From contig NZ_OY761553.1 in the NCBI RefSeq assembly GCF_963664735.1, forward strand, positions 4,523,001 to 4,587,000: a stretch of DNA of 64,000 bases, read 5' to 3'. The stretch is from an uncultured Cohaesibacter sp. GTDB lineage: Bacteria; Pseudomonadota; Alphaproteobacteria; Rhizobiales; Cohaesibacteraceae. Numbering within the stretch: position 1 is the stretch's first letter; every line of letters starts with the position of its first letter. A program made the position numbers and the translations under genes. This document shows positions 18,951 to 27,925 of the stretch, in pieces. Under the pieces are notes generated by a model. The model searched no databases. It saw nothing but the letters and a program-made list of their open reading frames with translations, and had not been told where the DNA came from.

Positions 18951-19629
18951 GTCGAGGCTCTTTGGCTGTCCATACAGGGAATGAATCAAGAATATTATTC
19001 TATTTATCTTCTTAATTCGAAAATACTGTAACAGGGCGAGCCCATACAAGCCGCAAATCGTATCAGTTCGTATTCTATTGTAATCATGTTTGGGCAGGCC
19101 CATGAAAGGCTCTTGGGTTCAAAGTCTGGGTCGTGCCACGGGGCATGGAATGTCTTTGGTGCGCTGCCTGTTTCGCTGTAGTCTTCCTGCAGCAAATTCA
19201 GATCAGAGAGCCCAATTTGGGGCTGAACTGGCAAATCTGTTGCTGGTGTTCTGGTGGTGCTGGACGTCGTCGAATTGGCCCTACACCTTGCTAGCCAAGG
19301 CAGGTTGACAGTGTTGGCTCGTGTAAACAATTTCTCTGGGCGCTAAATGGCCTTGCTTGGAAGGCCAAGGGGAGCGTTCAGATTCGTCTGGGGTAATGGT
19401 TTGTGTCGTCTGATCTGACGGCTTGTCTGAAGATTTCAGGCTATCAGTTGGCTCTGTCCCAGATTTGATATGGACAATCTTCATCACTGCGCGGCTGGCA
19501 AGCGAAGCGCTATCGCGAGCCCTTTTCCTGCCAATCCCCGCAATTGTGAGATTTCAGATGTCGCCGCAAAAGGCGGCCGATCCGGTTGCCTGACGGTAAC
19601 CCTGAATATGGTGATCTGTCAGCACTGGT
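18951..19629. other. 679-base gene-free stretch
   Basis: No protein-coding frame here has a convincing start, composition or domain. It must hold the promoter of the minus-strand adaptor/pump operon near its left end. Two hairpins are visible: TGGCCTT/AAGGCCA (19348-19367) and GCCGC/GCGGC (around 19563-19577). Neither has a clear T-run, though either could end the lyase transcript that stops at 19630. Confidence 0.5.
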
Positions 19630-21039
19630 TCATTTTGAGTGAGTAGCGTTTAGGTCCGTTTGCTCTTTGAGGAACGGGTCAACAACAGTGTCGATAAATG
19701 CCTGAACCTGCCTTGAAGCCATGCCGGTGAATTTTTCTGGCTTGACGATTTCGTCGATGTCGTCCTTCGAGAGAGGAATGTCCGGACAAGCTGCAATCCT
19801 TTCGAGGATGTTGTTGTCCAAGCCTTCAGCCCGAACTCTTTGAACGGTCTGCATGCTCATTTCCTTGAGAACGTGATGCACCAGTTGCCTGTCAGCGCCT
19901 TTCTTGGTGGCTTCCATGATGATGTTCTCGGTCGCCATGAAGGGGAGTTCCTGCTCGAGATTGCGCTTGATCATCTTGTCATAGACCATGATGCCAGACG
20001 TCATTTTCAGCATTTTCTCACACAGAGTGTCGGCCGCCATGAAGATATTTTCCATTCCGATGGTGCGCATGGGGAGATTGTCGCATGTTTGCTCCAGCAT
20101 CTCCTGACCCGTCGACTGAAACATTCCGGGGAGAATTGTAATGAGATATTTGGCATAGCCGACCAGATCTTCTGCGATCCATGGATTGCGCTTGTAAGCC
20201 ATAGTGCTTGATCCCACCTGATCGGCAGGAACCGGCTCTTCCAGTTCCTTCATCATTGCAAGGATACGGATGTCATTGCCCATCTTCTGGGCAGTCTCTG
20301 CAATTCCGGCGACTGCGGCGAGCAACTGGGTTTCCACCTTGCGTGTATATATTTGCGAAGTGATTGGCATTAGCTTCGAGAAGCCAAGTTTTTCGGAAAA
20401 GCGTTTGTCCAGTTGTTCGACCTTGTCTGGGTCTTCATCCAACAAGGCGTAGAATGAGGCCTGTGTTCCCGTGGCCCCTTTGAGCCCGCGGAAATACATG
20501 TTGTCGATCTTTTCCTGCATGGCGATGACATCGAAGATGGCATCTTGCAGCCAGACTGCGGCCCGCTTGCCGACGGTGACGGGCTGAGCTGCTTGCAGGC
20601 GGGTATAACCAAGGATCGGCATGTCTTTGTATTTGTCGACAAAGTCACGCAGATTGGCGATGACCTTTATCATCTTGCCGATGAGGAGCAGGGTTGCTTC
20701 CCGTTGCAGGATCAAGGTCGTGTTATCGATCAGGTCGCTGGTCGTTGCTCCCAGATGAATGATCGGCTCTGCCAATGGCACTGTCCTGCCAAACTCCTCG
20801 ATGGCGGCAATGGTGACATTGCCATATTTCTGGCGGAGCTCTTCGAGCAGATCAAGATCAATCTTTTCAAGATTGTCGCGCATCTGATTGAGCTGCGCGT
20901 CGGTGATATCAAGTCCGACCTCTTGTTCGGCTTCGGCCAAAGCCAGCCAGATGCGTCTGAAGATCTTGATTTTGAACTTGTCCGTGAGGAGATATTTCAT
21001 CTCCTCACTGGTGGTGTTTCGTAAGTAAATGTAATCCAT
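19630..21039 (-). CDS. Adenylosuccinate-lyase-like enzyme lacking catalytic histidines (fumarase/aspartase superfamily)
   Basis: 469 residues that follow the animal ADSL type of adenylosuccinate lyase from end to end: FKIKIFRRIWLALAEAEQ, IIHLGATTSDLIDNT, FRGLKGATGTQASF, LKELEEPVP, the mobile loop GSSTMAYKRNP (Ser277/278) and ELPFMATENIIM. The two catalytic histidines of human ADSL are not there: AHVHTFG is replaced by AAIEEFG (about residues 78-84), and the general-acid segment FTHFQPAQ reads YTRLQAAQ (Arg147). The phosphate-side ERTLDD segment reads EQTCDN. The Ser-loop chemistry that releases fumarate may remain, but on another substrate (inference). It is downstream of dcuC with an eight-base gap. 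A housekeeping PurB role is unlikely. Confidence 0.82.
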   Translation of the reverse strand: MDYIYLRNTTSEEMKYLLTDKFKIKIFRRIWLALAEAEQEVGLDITDAQLNQMRDNLEKIDLDLLEELRQKYGNVTIAAIEEFGRTVPLAEPIIHLGATTSDLIDNTTLILQREATLLLIGKMIKVIANLRDFVDKYKDMPILGYTRLQAAQPVTVGKRAAVWLQDAIFDVIAMQEKIDNMYFRGLKGATGTQASFYALLDEDPDKVEQLDKRFSEKLGFSKLMPITSQIYTRKVETQLLAAVAGIAETAQKMGNDIRILAMMKELEEPVPADQVGSSTMAYKRNPWIAEDLVGYAKYLITILPGMFQSTGQEMLEQTCDNLPMRTIGMENIFMAADTLCEKMLKMTSGIMVYDKMIKRNLEQELPFMATENIIMEATKKGADRQLVHHVLKEMSMQTVQRVRAEGLDNNILERIAACPDIPLSKDDIDEIVKPEKFTGMASRQVQAFIDTVVDPFLKEQTDLNATHSK

Positions 21040-21047
21040 TGATAGAC

Positions 21048-22328
21048 CTATGCAAATGCGACGAGCAGAGCAACAATTGCTCCGAGGACCATGGGCAGCG
21101 CCGTTCTTTTGGCGATGGCCACCGGACTAATCGCGGCGTAACCGGCGCAAATAATGGTGGCTCCGGCGATCGGGGACATCGCGCGCCCCAACGCGCCACC
21201 AAGCGGGGCCATGGTGCCCATGGTCGATATCATTAGTCCAATGTCAGGGGCGTGAGGCGTAACAGCTTCGTTGAATGCCATTGCAGCCGCTTCACCACTG
21301 CCGGTAACCACTGCCATCAGGAATGGCCCAAAGGAAATGGCAACTTTTGCAAGACCATCAACGCTCATGAGCAGATTGTTGAAAGCGTCGACCAGTCCGA
21401 TCAGTTTCATGCCTGCTACGAACACGCCTGCGCCGATGATGATGCCCAGAATACTGCCATAGGCACGTCCCATTCCGTTGAAGAACTCTTCGGAGGCTTT
21501 TGCCGGGGAGACGCGGGCAACGATGAAGGCAATTACTGACCCTATGAGCATCGCATGGGAAATTCTGATTTCGGCAATCCAGGGAACTGTAGCTTTTACC
21601 GCCGTGCTGGAGCCGATAAGAAGGATGGCCAGAGGGATGACCGGGACGATCACATGCAACGGTTTGATCTTGGCTTCATCCTGGTTAGCTTCTTCAAGCT
21701 TCTCCTCATCAAAGCAATCTTTGTCTTCTTTGAGAAACTTGGCCACAACCCACATGGTAATGCAAACGGTCACCAAAGCAGCGAAGGTGTAGGGGGCGTG
21801 ATGTCTGACAAGATCCGCAGGGGTCGTGCCGTCATTCATCAGCTTCGAGACGAATGAGAAGTGATAATAGCTCGGATTGAGCAGACCACCGAATGTTCCT
21901 GCAATTACGGCACTGGCGGCAATGGCTCGTGATACACCCATCGAGATCAGCAAAGGGATCAAAATGGCACCAACAGCTGCGGCAATGCCTGAAGCACTTT
22001 GCAATGCGATCGCTATGAGGAATACGACCACAATCGTTGCCGGAATGATGATGGCGCGCAGTGGCTTCAGCCCCTTGATCAAGAAATTGATCAGCTGTTT
22101 ATCACATCCCGTTAGCTTGAGCACAAATGCAAAACCCATGGCGGAGCAAATCGGCTCAATCATGCGGCCCGAGCCCATCTTGTCGGTAAAAGCCTGCAAT
22201 CCAGTCAGAATGTCACCTGACAACAGGCACATTAATAGCCCTGATGTGATCAGAACCAGCCGCGTTTCATATTGCTTGATGAGTAAAACCACTGTGGCTA
22301 CTACAATCAAAATTCCCACGTAAATCAT
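21048..22328 (-). CDS. dcuC: DcuC-type anaerobic C4-dicarboxylate transporter
   Basis: 426 residues from the ATG at 22328, which has GGAG at good spacing; a GTG at 22340 is too close to its GGAG. Around 12 hydrophobic segments fill the protein, with conserved pieces such as GGLLNPSYYHF, SASGIAAAVGAILIPL and SGEAAAMAFNEAVTPHA. DcuC carriers exchange fumarate, succinate, malate or aspartate across the inner membrane under anoxic conditions. It is co-transcribed with the lyase downstream and divergent from a Crp/Fnr-family regulator, with an FNR-type box between them. Confidence 0.85.
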   Translation of the reverse strand: MIYVGILIVVATVVLLIKQYETRLVLITSGLLMCLLSGDILTGLQAFTDKMGSGRMIEPICSAMGFAFVLKLTGCDKQLINFLIKGLKPLRAIIIPATIVVVFLIAIALQSASGIAAAVGAILIPLLISMGVSRAIAASAVIAGTFGGLLNPSYYHFSFVSKLMNDGTTPADLVRHHAPYTFAALVTVCITMWVVAKFLKEDKDCFDEEKLEEANQDEAKIKPLHVIVPVIPLAILLIGSSTAVKATVPWIAEIRISHAMLIGSVIAFIVARVSPAKASEEFFNGMGRAYGSILGIIIGAGVFVAGMKLIGLVDAFNNLLMSVDGLAKVAISFGPFLMAVVTGSGEAAAMAFNEAVTPHAPDIGLMISTMGTMAPLGGALGRAMSPIAGATIICAGYAAISPVAIAKRTALPMVLGAIVALLVAFA

Positions 22329-22460
22329 GCTATTCTCCACTTCTCCAGCACTTGCGGGAAAACATATCGAGATGCTGCTCTCGGAGATGTGATGGCCATC
22401 ACCAAGTTTTCGATTTGAGCGGTTTTTCTAAGCGGGCTTTTGATTTGTGGGAATTTATAC

Positions 22461-22474
22461 TTGACTTGAATCAA
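22461..22474. promoter_or_regulatory. FNR/FixK-type box
   Basis: TTGACTTGAATCAA matches the FNR consensus TTGAT-N4-ATCAA at nine of ten defined positions. It is almost midway between the starts of dcuC (133 bases) and the Crp/Fnr-family regulator (141 bases), so it could activate either or both when oxygen is low. Confidence 0.65.
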
Positions 22475-22614
22475 TCTCGAAAAATGATTGATGTTTTTTA
22501 TCTGATCTGAATAATAGATCGAACGCCAGATCGCATGAAACCTGTCACAAATAGTTGCTCAAGGACCTGGCTGAATGGTCTTTGGGACAATGATGCCTAG
22601 ATTCGGGAAAAACC

Positions 22615-23310
22615 TTGACTGATTTACTAAACAAAAGCTTTGTGAGCAGATTGCCGTGGCTGGATGTTCCCGCAACAAAACTGGAAGATTTGTTTGAAGC
22701 GAACGGGGCGCATCGCAGAATTCATAAGGGTGGAGTTGTCAAGCACGCGCAAGAGCCCAATGAATATCTGCATTTTTTGAAGTCCGGTCTTTGCTATAAC
22801 TTCACAATCAATGATGAAGGCGCGAAGAATATCAGCAGACTATTGACGCCGGGGAGCATCTTCGGCGAGGTGACTTCTGTCGTTGGGCCCAATGGTGCTT
22901 CTTTGACTTATACGCACGCAGTGGTGGATTCTGATATTTATATGATCAAGTATTCCGCATTTTTGGACTTGATCGTGGGAGATAAGGATCTCGTTCATTA
23001 CGCTCTGGAGTCCTATGCCTGGCGCGTTGGTGCCTACAATCTATCGATTTTTATCAAGAATACTTTTTCTATTGAACAACGTATTGCGCACCTGCTGATA
23101 TCCATTTCTGATGATAGCAGTGATCAGAGTGAGGACGGCTTAAGGAAACTCTATTTTCAGCTAACCCATCAGCAGATTGGGGAGATGGTGGGGGTGTCTA
23201 GAGAGACTGTTTCCCGCACACTCTCTAAGTGGAAGAAGATGCATCTGACCTCGGGTCAGGGTGAACTGACGATCAATGTGACCAGATTGAAACAAGTTCT
23301 GCAATCTTGA
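22615..23310 (+). CDS. Crp/Fnr family transcription regulator
   Basis: 231 residues. An N-terminal cyclic-nucleotide-binding-like beta barrel (to about residue 120) is followed by a dimer helix and a C-terminal helix-turn-helix with LTHQQIGEMVGVSRETVSRTLSKW. There is only one cysteine in the whole chain, so it cannot carry an FNR-type iron-sulfur cluster; it may sense another signal. The start is assigned to TTG 22615; a GTG lies nine codons further in. It is divergent from dcuC and probably regulates it. Confidence 0.85.
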   Translation: MTDLLNKSFVSRLPWLDVPATKLEDLFEANGAHRRIHKGGVVKHAQEPNEYLHFLKSGLCYNFTINDEGAKNISRLLTPGSIFGEVTSVVGPNGASLTYTHAVVDSDIYMIKYSAFLDLIVGDKDLVHYALESYAWRVGAYNLSIFIKNTFSIEQRIAHLLISISDDSSDQSEDGLRKLYFQLTHQQIGEMVGVSRETVSRTLSKWKKMHLTSGQGELTINVTRLKQVLQS

Positions 23311-23725
23311 TGCTTGGCTCCAGAAACGCTCGTGACTGGCATTTCGGAAGTTGAATCTTGCAAAAATCTTGCAGGGAACAAAACTTCCTCACCATTCATT
23401 CTCTCGCGGATTATCTTCCTGTTTTTGTTTTATCACATGATTTCAGGGTACGGTGAGCGTTTCATTTTCGGAAACGATTCAGCCTGTCTTGTCAAAAATC
23501 TCAATGGCGTCGTTGCCTGCAAGGATTCCAATCGAGGACAATCTCTACCTGGAACCGGGTTTTACGCTTTTCATCCCAGAGTGGGGCTGCGGGATTTGGG
23601 AATGCAATCGGCTGAGATGCCCGCTTGTGTTGACCCTATAGTTTTGTAAATTTTTTAATTGCAATTCCAGGTTATATTATCTATTAACTATTTATTAACT
23701 ATTTTATATTGGCCGTGGGGGTTCC
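23311..23725. other. 415-base intergenic stretch
   Basis: No gene can be supported. The last 70 bases are very AT-rich and contain an exact tandem pair of the 11-mer TATTAACTATT (23682-23692 and 23693-23703), probably part of the promoter for the lipoprotein gene that follows. Confidence 0.45.
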
Positions 23726-24385
23726 ATGACTTTTCAATCCAAGATATTTGCGATTTCTGTTTGCTTATTATTGCCAAGCTGTGCTCAATATACAGATGCC
23801 TACACCAAGGGCAATTATATGCAAGCAGACACTTTGTTCAAATATACTGTCGCTAATGAAAGCGTTACGGCTTTTTCGATCACCAAAAGTGGTGAGGATG
23901 AAATCCCAACTATAAATATAAATTCAAGAGATCTGGTAAATGCTTCCGTTGACAGGGCCGAGCAGAATATGTTTCAGGACTACTTGTTGACGCGATCTGA
24001 TAAGCTTTGTTCTACCTATCTGAACAATATGTATATTCGTATTTCCTCCCGACAAATGTCACTTGCATCTATTGCTAAGGCGGCTGGGGCTGTTGGCACA
24101 TTTGCGGAAGCCATTTCTCCAGAAATGAGCTTGGTGCAAACCTTGGCGACGGGCTTAAATGACACTTATGATAATCAAGTTTTGCAGAACCAAATGGTCT
24201 ACCTTTTGATCAACAAGATCAATACAGAACGAGATACGAAACTCTCTGAAATAAAAAAGAGCAGAGCTAAAACTACATATACTTTAAGTAATTCTCTTCA
24301 GGATGTGAATGAATATCATAAAATGTGTAGTTTCCTTGAAGGTTTGACCGGGCTGACAAAAGCTTCAACTTCAAAAAGTGATTGA
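23726..24385 (+). CDS. Hypothetical lipoprotein
   Basis: 219 residues with a short lipoprotein signal (FAISVCLLLPSC, lipobox LPSC). The mature protein is polar and mostly helical, with LASIAKAAGAVGTFAEAISPE in the middle and a basic segment (KSRAKTTYTLSNSLQD) near the end; two further cysteines (KLCSTYL, KMCSFL) could pair. I recognise no family. Lower GC than its neighbours and the absence of partners suggest a recently acquired or fast-evolving gene. Confidence 0.65.
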   Translation: MTFQSKIFAISVCLLLPSCAQYTDAYTKGNYMQADTLFKYTVANESVTAFSITKSGEDEIPTININSRDLVNASVDRAEQNMFQDYLLTRSDKLCSTYLNNMYIRISSRQMSLASIAKAAGAVGTFAEAISPEMSLVQTLATGLNDTYDNQVLQNQMVYLLINKINTERDTKLSEIKKSRAKTTYTLSNSLQDVNEYHKMCSFLEGLTGLTKASTSKSD

Positions 24386-24718
24386 TTTTTACTTGTGCGC
24401 AGTAAATCGAGATTATGGTGCTATTCATTCGAAATGGAGCTGACATGCTTCAATTTGCGTGTAGCAGCTTGAAATAGCCAGCGTGATAAACATTGTCGGG
24501 CATCTCGCTATGCCTCGTCTTGATGATTGAGGCTTGAGCAATTGGAACGAAGAGGACTTGGGGGCACATGCCCCCGAAGTCTGACATCCCTTTCAGGCGT
24601 CTTTTGCCACCAGTCTTGTTGTCTCATGATGCCTGGCCATGGATTTTACTGGCCAGGTTTCCTTGTTCCTGCATTCTCTAGTGAAGAGGTCAAAGTTGCT
24701 TCTGGAGGGAGCTGTCTT
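24386..24718. other. 333-base convergent intergenic stretch
   Basis: Between the lipoprotein gene and the convergent SGNH hydrolase gene. The only structure seen is a hairpin at 24632-24657 (CCTGGCCA, ten-base loop, TGGCCAGG), followed on the plus strand by TTTCCTTGTT, which could act as a weak terminator. No coding frame is supported. Confidence 0.45.
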
Positions 24719-26533
24719 CTAGTGCAGGTCAAAATCTTTGCGTAGTTGCTCAATGATGACCGCGCTAACCGCCCTGTGACCGAAATAGTTCGGATGCATG
24801 GTACCTGAAGGGAGAGCTCTGCTTCTTTTACCTTCGCAATCTTTTGCTGTTGCATTGGGTTGGCTGCATAGAGACATGTTGACCAGATAATCAGAAGGGT
24901 CCTTGCCCTGTTTGTCTAAAGAATCCCAATAGGTATTGAAGTAGCGTCTGTCGCTGCAATAGCCGTGTCCCAACATAGAGTTTTCTGTGTCGATATAGCT
25001 CCAGCCTAACTCACTAGCGAGATCTTCAAGTGTTTTATTCAATGGAGCCAGAATTTTTTCGTACGCCCATTTTGCTCCATTCTTCGAGATGCCTATTTTC
25101 ATGAGGCCGCTTCCGATCAATATGGGGTGATTATCCCCTTCTGCAAAAATTCTCTGATCATTGCAGTATAGAAAGTTATTCTCGCTTGATCCTTGACGAG
25201 TTAACGGGTTTGGATAGCTCACAATGTAGATCTGGTTATCTTTCTGCGGATAAAGCCCGGCTTCTTTCAGTTTGGCTTTGAAGCTCGTTAAGGTCTTTTT
25301 GGTTTGCTTGAGGCCTTCGTTGATTTGTTTTTCGTTTTCCTTCATGCAAGCGCCACGGCTTTCGCAATTGAGGATCAAATCAACGACCAGATCTGAAAAG
25401 CCAATATCATTGACACCCATATAAAGCATGATCGCGTCTGGCTTGCGACAAGGCATGCCCCCGCAATCAAGTATTCTTTTCAGCTGCTTTATCTGAGCTG
25501 GTATGTCGCGTTTGGCAGGTTTCTCTCTACTATTGATCATACTTTTGGCTCGGAAACTGGGGTCAAATCCGAAATAGCTTTCCTCGTAAACTTCAGGAAT
25601 GAGGCTGTTTGTATAACGAGTCCAGAGTGTTGCTGTTTGGGCAATGCTAAGCTTGCCTCGATAGGCTTCTGTGAGCCCAAAGGTCGTCTCTGCACCTGAA
25701 CATGCCGTGTTGATTAAAGAGAACGACTTGTCTCGGTTGCCGTCTGCCAGAAGTGCTGTTGTCAGACCGGAAGACGAAAATAGAGAGCGGTGGCAGCGTG
25801 GATCCCACCACATGGCCGGCTTTGGGTTCTTATATTTGTTGCTATCGACATCTCGTTGGGCAACGGCATAAGTGTGAGGATTGCCTTCGCCAGATCCGAA
25901 GGAATCGCCCATGGCAACAAGTAGAAAATCCCTTACTTGAAAAGCCAATTCTTCGGTTGTCATGACAAGCTTGCCGTTTCTGAAAACCTCTACGCGCGCA
26001 ACGTGATCGCCCAATGCCAATTCTGTTTCAAAATAGCGGCAGGGTTGATGGCTTTCGATGGTTTCTCCATCAATTGTCCATTGGCACATATATCCAAGAC
26101 TTTGCGTCCAACCGCCTCGCTCTTTGCGGAATAGACCCAGGCGTACCATGCGGCGGTCCCAGCCATCGCCGGAGACATAGCCAGGTTTGAAATTAAGTTT
26201 TTCGGGTACCCATTTTGTAATGAATTGCTTGTTGGTCGGGGCCGGTCTGGAAGAGTTATGACAGAGACGCTTCTGTCGTCTGTTGTCGGGATCGTAGCGA
26301 TTAGCCAAGGTGCGAGGATCACAAGCCCTGTTTTCCTGTAGACGATTTTGGTAACTATTTATCGTTTGTAGAAATCTAGAACCCTCATCAGTGTTGGTAA
26401 TGCTATTATATTCAAATAGATTGTTGTTGTTGATCACTCTGACGCCAATGTAATTTGTCCAAGCATCAGCCTTTTGTTCTGAGATTAATGTGGCAATAAC
26501 GAAAACTATTGCCATTTGAAGTGCTCTGACCAT
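24719..26533 (-). CDS. Secreted SGNH/GDSL hydrolase
   Basis: 604 residues with an N-terminal signal peptide (ALQMAIVFVIATLISEQKADA). The SGNH blocks are present: AMGDSFGSGEGNP (block I, nucleophile Ser), YMGVNDIGFSDL (block III, Asn) and GTMHPNYFGH (block V, catalytic His). About 200 residues precede the catalytic domain and carry paired cysteines, so an extra domain is likely. It should act outside the cytoplasm as an esterase or lipase-like enzyme on an unknown ester. Confidence 0.85.
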   Translation of the reverse strand: MVRALQMAIVFVIATLISEQKADAWTNYIGVRVINNNNLFEYNSITNTDEGSRFLQTINSYQNRLQENRACDPRTLANRYDPDNRRQKRLCHNSSRPAPTNKQFITKWVPEKLNFKPGYVSGDGWDRRMVRLGLFRKERGGWTQSLGYMCQWTIDGETIESHQPCRYFETELALGDHVARVEVFRNGKLVMTTEELAFQVRDFLLVAMGDSFGSGEGNPHTYAVAQRDVDSNKYKNPKPAMWWDPRCHRSLFSSSGLTTALLADGNRDKSFSLINTACSGAETTFGLTEAYRGKLSIAQTATLWTRYTNSLIPEVYEESYFGFDPSFRAKSMINSREKPAKRDIPAQIKQLKRILDCGGMPCRKPDAIMLYMGVNDIGFSDLVVDLILNCESRGACMKENEKQINEGLKQTKKTLTSFKAKLKEAGLYPQKDNQIYIVSYPNPLTRQGSSENNFLYCNDQRIFAEGDNHPILIGSGLMKIGISKNGAKWAYEKILAPLNKTLEDLASELGWSYIDTENSMLGHGYCSDRRYFNTYWDSLDKQGKDPSDYLVNMSLCSQPNATAKDCEGKRSRALPSGTMHPNYFGHRAVSAVIIEQLRKDFDLH

Positions 26534-26585
26534 AATCCTAATCCTGATTAAAAGAAATAATTCGGAAACATACGTAATATTGCCG

Positions 26586-26615
26586 ATATTACTGTCTTGT
26601 GCAACCAGAGGTCAA
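26586..26615 (-). promoter_or_regulatory. Putative promoter of the SGNH hydrolase gene
   Basis: On the minus strand, TTGACC (26615-26610) and TAATAT (26591-26586) are separated by 18 bases, placing the transcription start about 45 bases before the gene. The rest of the 26534-26860 interval shows no gene. Confidence 0.4.
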
Positions 26616-26860
26616 TATTATTGGGGTGTGCTCTTTTGTTTTTGCATTGTTTTGGTTGCTGCAGGTTTCAATTGAAGGTGATAATGCGATCGCATGAGAA
26701 GGTCTTTCCGCTTGGGCAAAATGCCCTGTATTGCGGTAAATATCGCTTGGGTTTGATGTGCGCTCTATTTCGCCAAATATGTTAGGGGAATGTGCTAGAA
26801 CCGATGTCTTGTCGAGTGCATGATTGTTTCATCGGACTACAACAAATCTGTCTATTCGAT

Positions 26861-27799
26861 TTATTCGATATTTTTTGATTTGAGGCTATTGAGCAGCATC
26901 CATGTTGCGGGGCTGGTGCTGGATGGTTGCCAGTGAATCCCCAGCTGCCAATGGGAGATGCCAATCTCCAGCGGCAGTTCAACGAGGCTGCCATCCTGCA
27001 AGCCTCGCTTGACGATGCTGCGTGGCAGCACGGTCACCAGCTCCCGTGCATGCAGCATGGCGAGTGTAAGTGAAATGCTGCGGCTGGTCAGGTTAACCGT
27101 TTTCACATTGTCCCAATTGTTTTGGTTACGCAGATAGTCAAAGCCTCGTCTTGAGGCTGTTCGGGCATGATTGGGCAACCAGGTTTCTTTGCCGAAATCT
27201 CGCGATGCAAAATCGCCGCTCTGTCCCAATCGGGACTGTGCCGAACAAACTGCGACGAGTTTGTCGTTTATACAGGGATAAAAGTCCCATCCCTCTGGTA
27301 GCACTTCTTTCTTGAGGCAACAGATCAGGTCATATTCGCCACCCGCAAAGCCTTCGTCCAATTCACGATTTGAAATTTCGTTCAGATCAACCTGAATTTC
27401 GGGATGCTTTCGGGTGAATTCAGGCATCGCCTGAATGAACAGATTTTCAATCATCGAAGCGGTTGCCGCGACACGTACGAAGTAGCGAGCGCCGAAGATT
27501 TGAGCGCTTATAGCTTCCGCCCCGTCTTCCAGATGCTTGATGATATACCCCGCAACAGTGATCAGTTCCATGGCTGCTGGCGTGGGTTCAACGCCCCGCG
27601 TGTGTCGCAAGAAAAGCCTTGTTTCCAACAGCTTCTCCAAGTCTGAGACAAGCTGCGACATGGCTGGTTGAGTTATGCCAATCGACTCGGCCGCTCTGCT
27701 GATATTTCTGAGATCATTGAGGCGAACAATAGCTTGCAGATGACGAAACTTTCCTTTCGTCAGCAATCGATTGAGCAGCGAAGTAGAATCCATGGACAT
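26861..27799 (-). CDS. LysR family transcription regulator
   Basis: 312 residues. N-terminal helix-turn-helix about residues 18-75 (LQAIVRLNDLRNISRAAESI, then TQPAMSQLVSDLEKLLETRLF) and a substrate-binding-like effector domain. It is divergent from the tctC operon across about 125 bases, so it most likely controls that operon in response to the imported carboxylate. Confidence 0.9.
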   Translation of the reverse strand: MSMDSTSLLNRLLTKGKFRHLQAIVRLNDLRNISRAAESIGITQPAMSQLVSDLEKLLETRLFLRHTRGVEPTPAAMELITVAGYIIKHLEDGAEAISAQIFGARYFVRVAATASMIENLFIQAMPEFTRKHPEIQVDLNEISNRELDEGFAGGEYDLICCLKKEVLPEGWDFYPCINDKLVAVCSAQSRLGQSGDFASRDFGKETWLPNHARTASRRGFDYLRNQNNWDNVKTVNLTSRSISLTLAMLHARELVTVLPRSIVKRGLQDGSLVELPLEIGISHWQLGIHWQPSSTSPATWMLLNSLKSKNIE

Positions 27800-27925
27800 G
27801 ATTTCGATATAAGAGATGCTTATGAAAATGGCAATTTTTTAATTTTTAATTCTATCAAATTTGTGAGGTCATATTGAAAAGTGCTTTTTTGGAGGAAAGC
27901 ACCCAATCTTACCGGGAGGAATAGA

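Noticed and set aside
19004-19330. 108-codon minus-strand frame in the large gap before the lyase
   Set aside because: Low-complexity Thr/Ser start, no ribosome binding site and no recognisable fold.
23682-23703. Two tandem copies of TATTAACTATT as a possible iteron or CRISPR-like array
   Set aside because: Only two units without spacers, in a promoter-like AT-rich tract. No CRISPR array was seen anywhere in the window.
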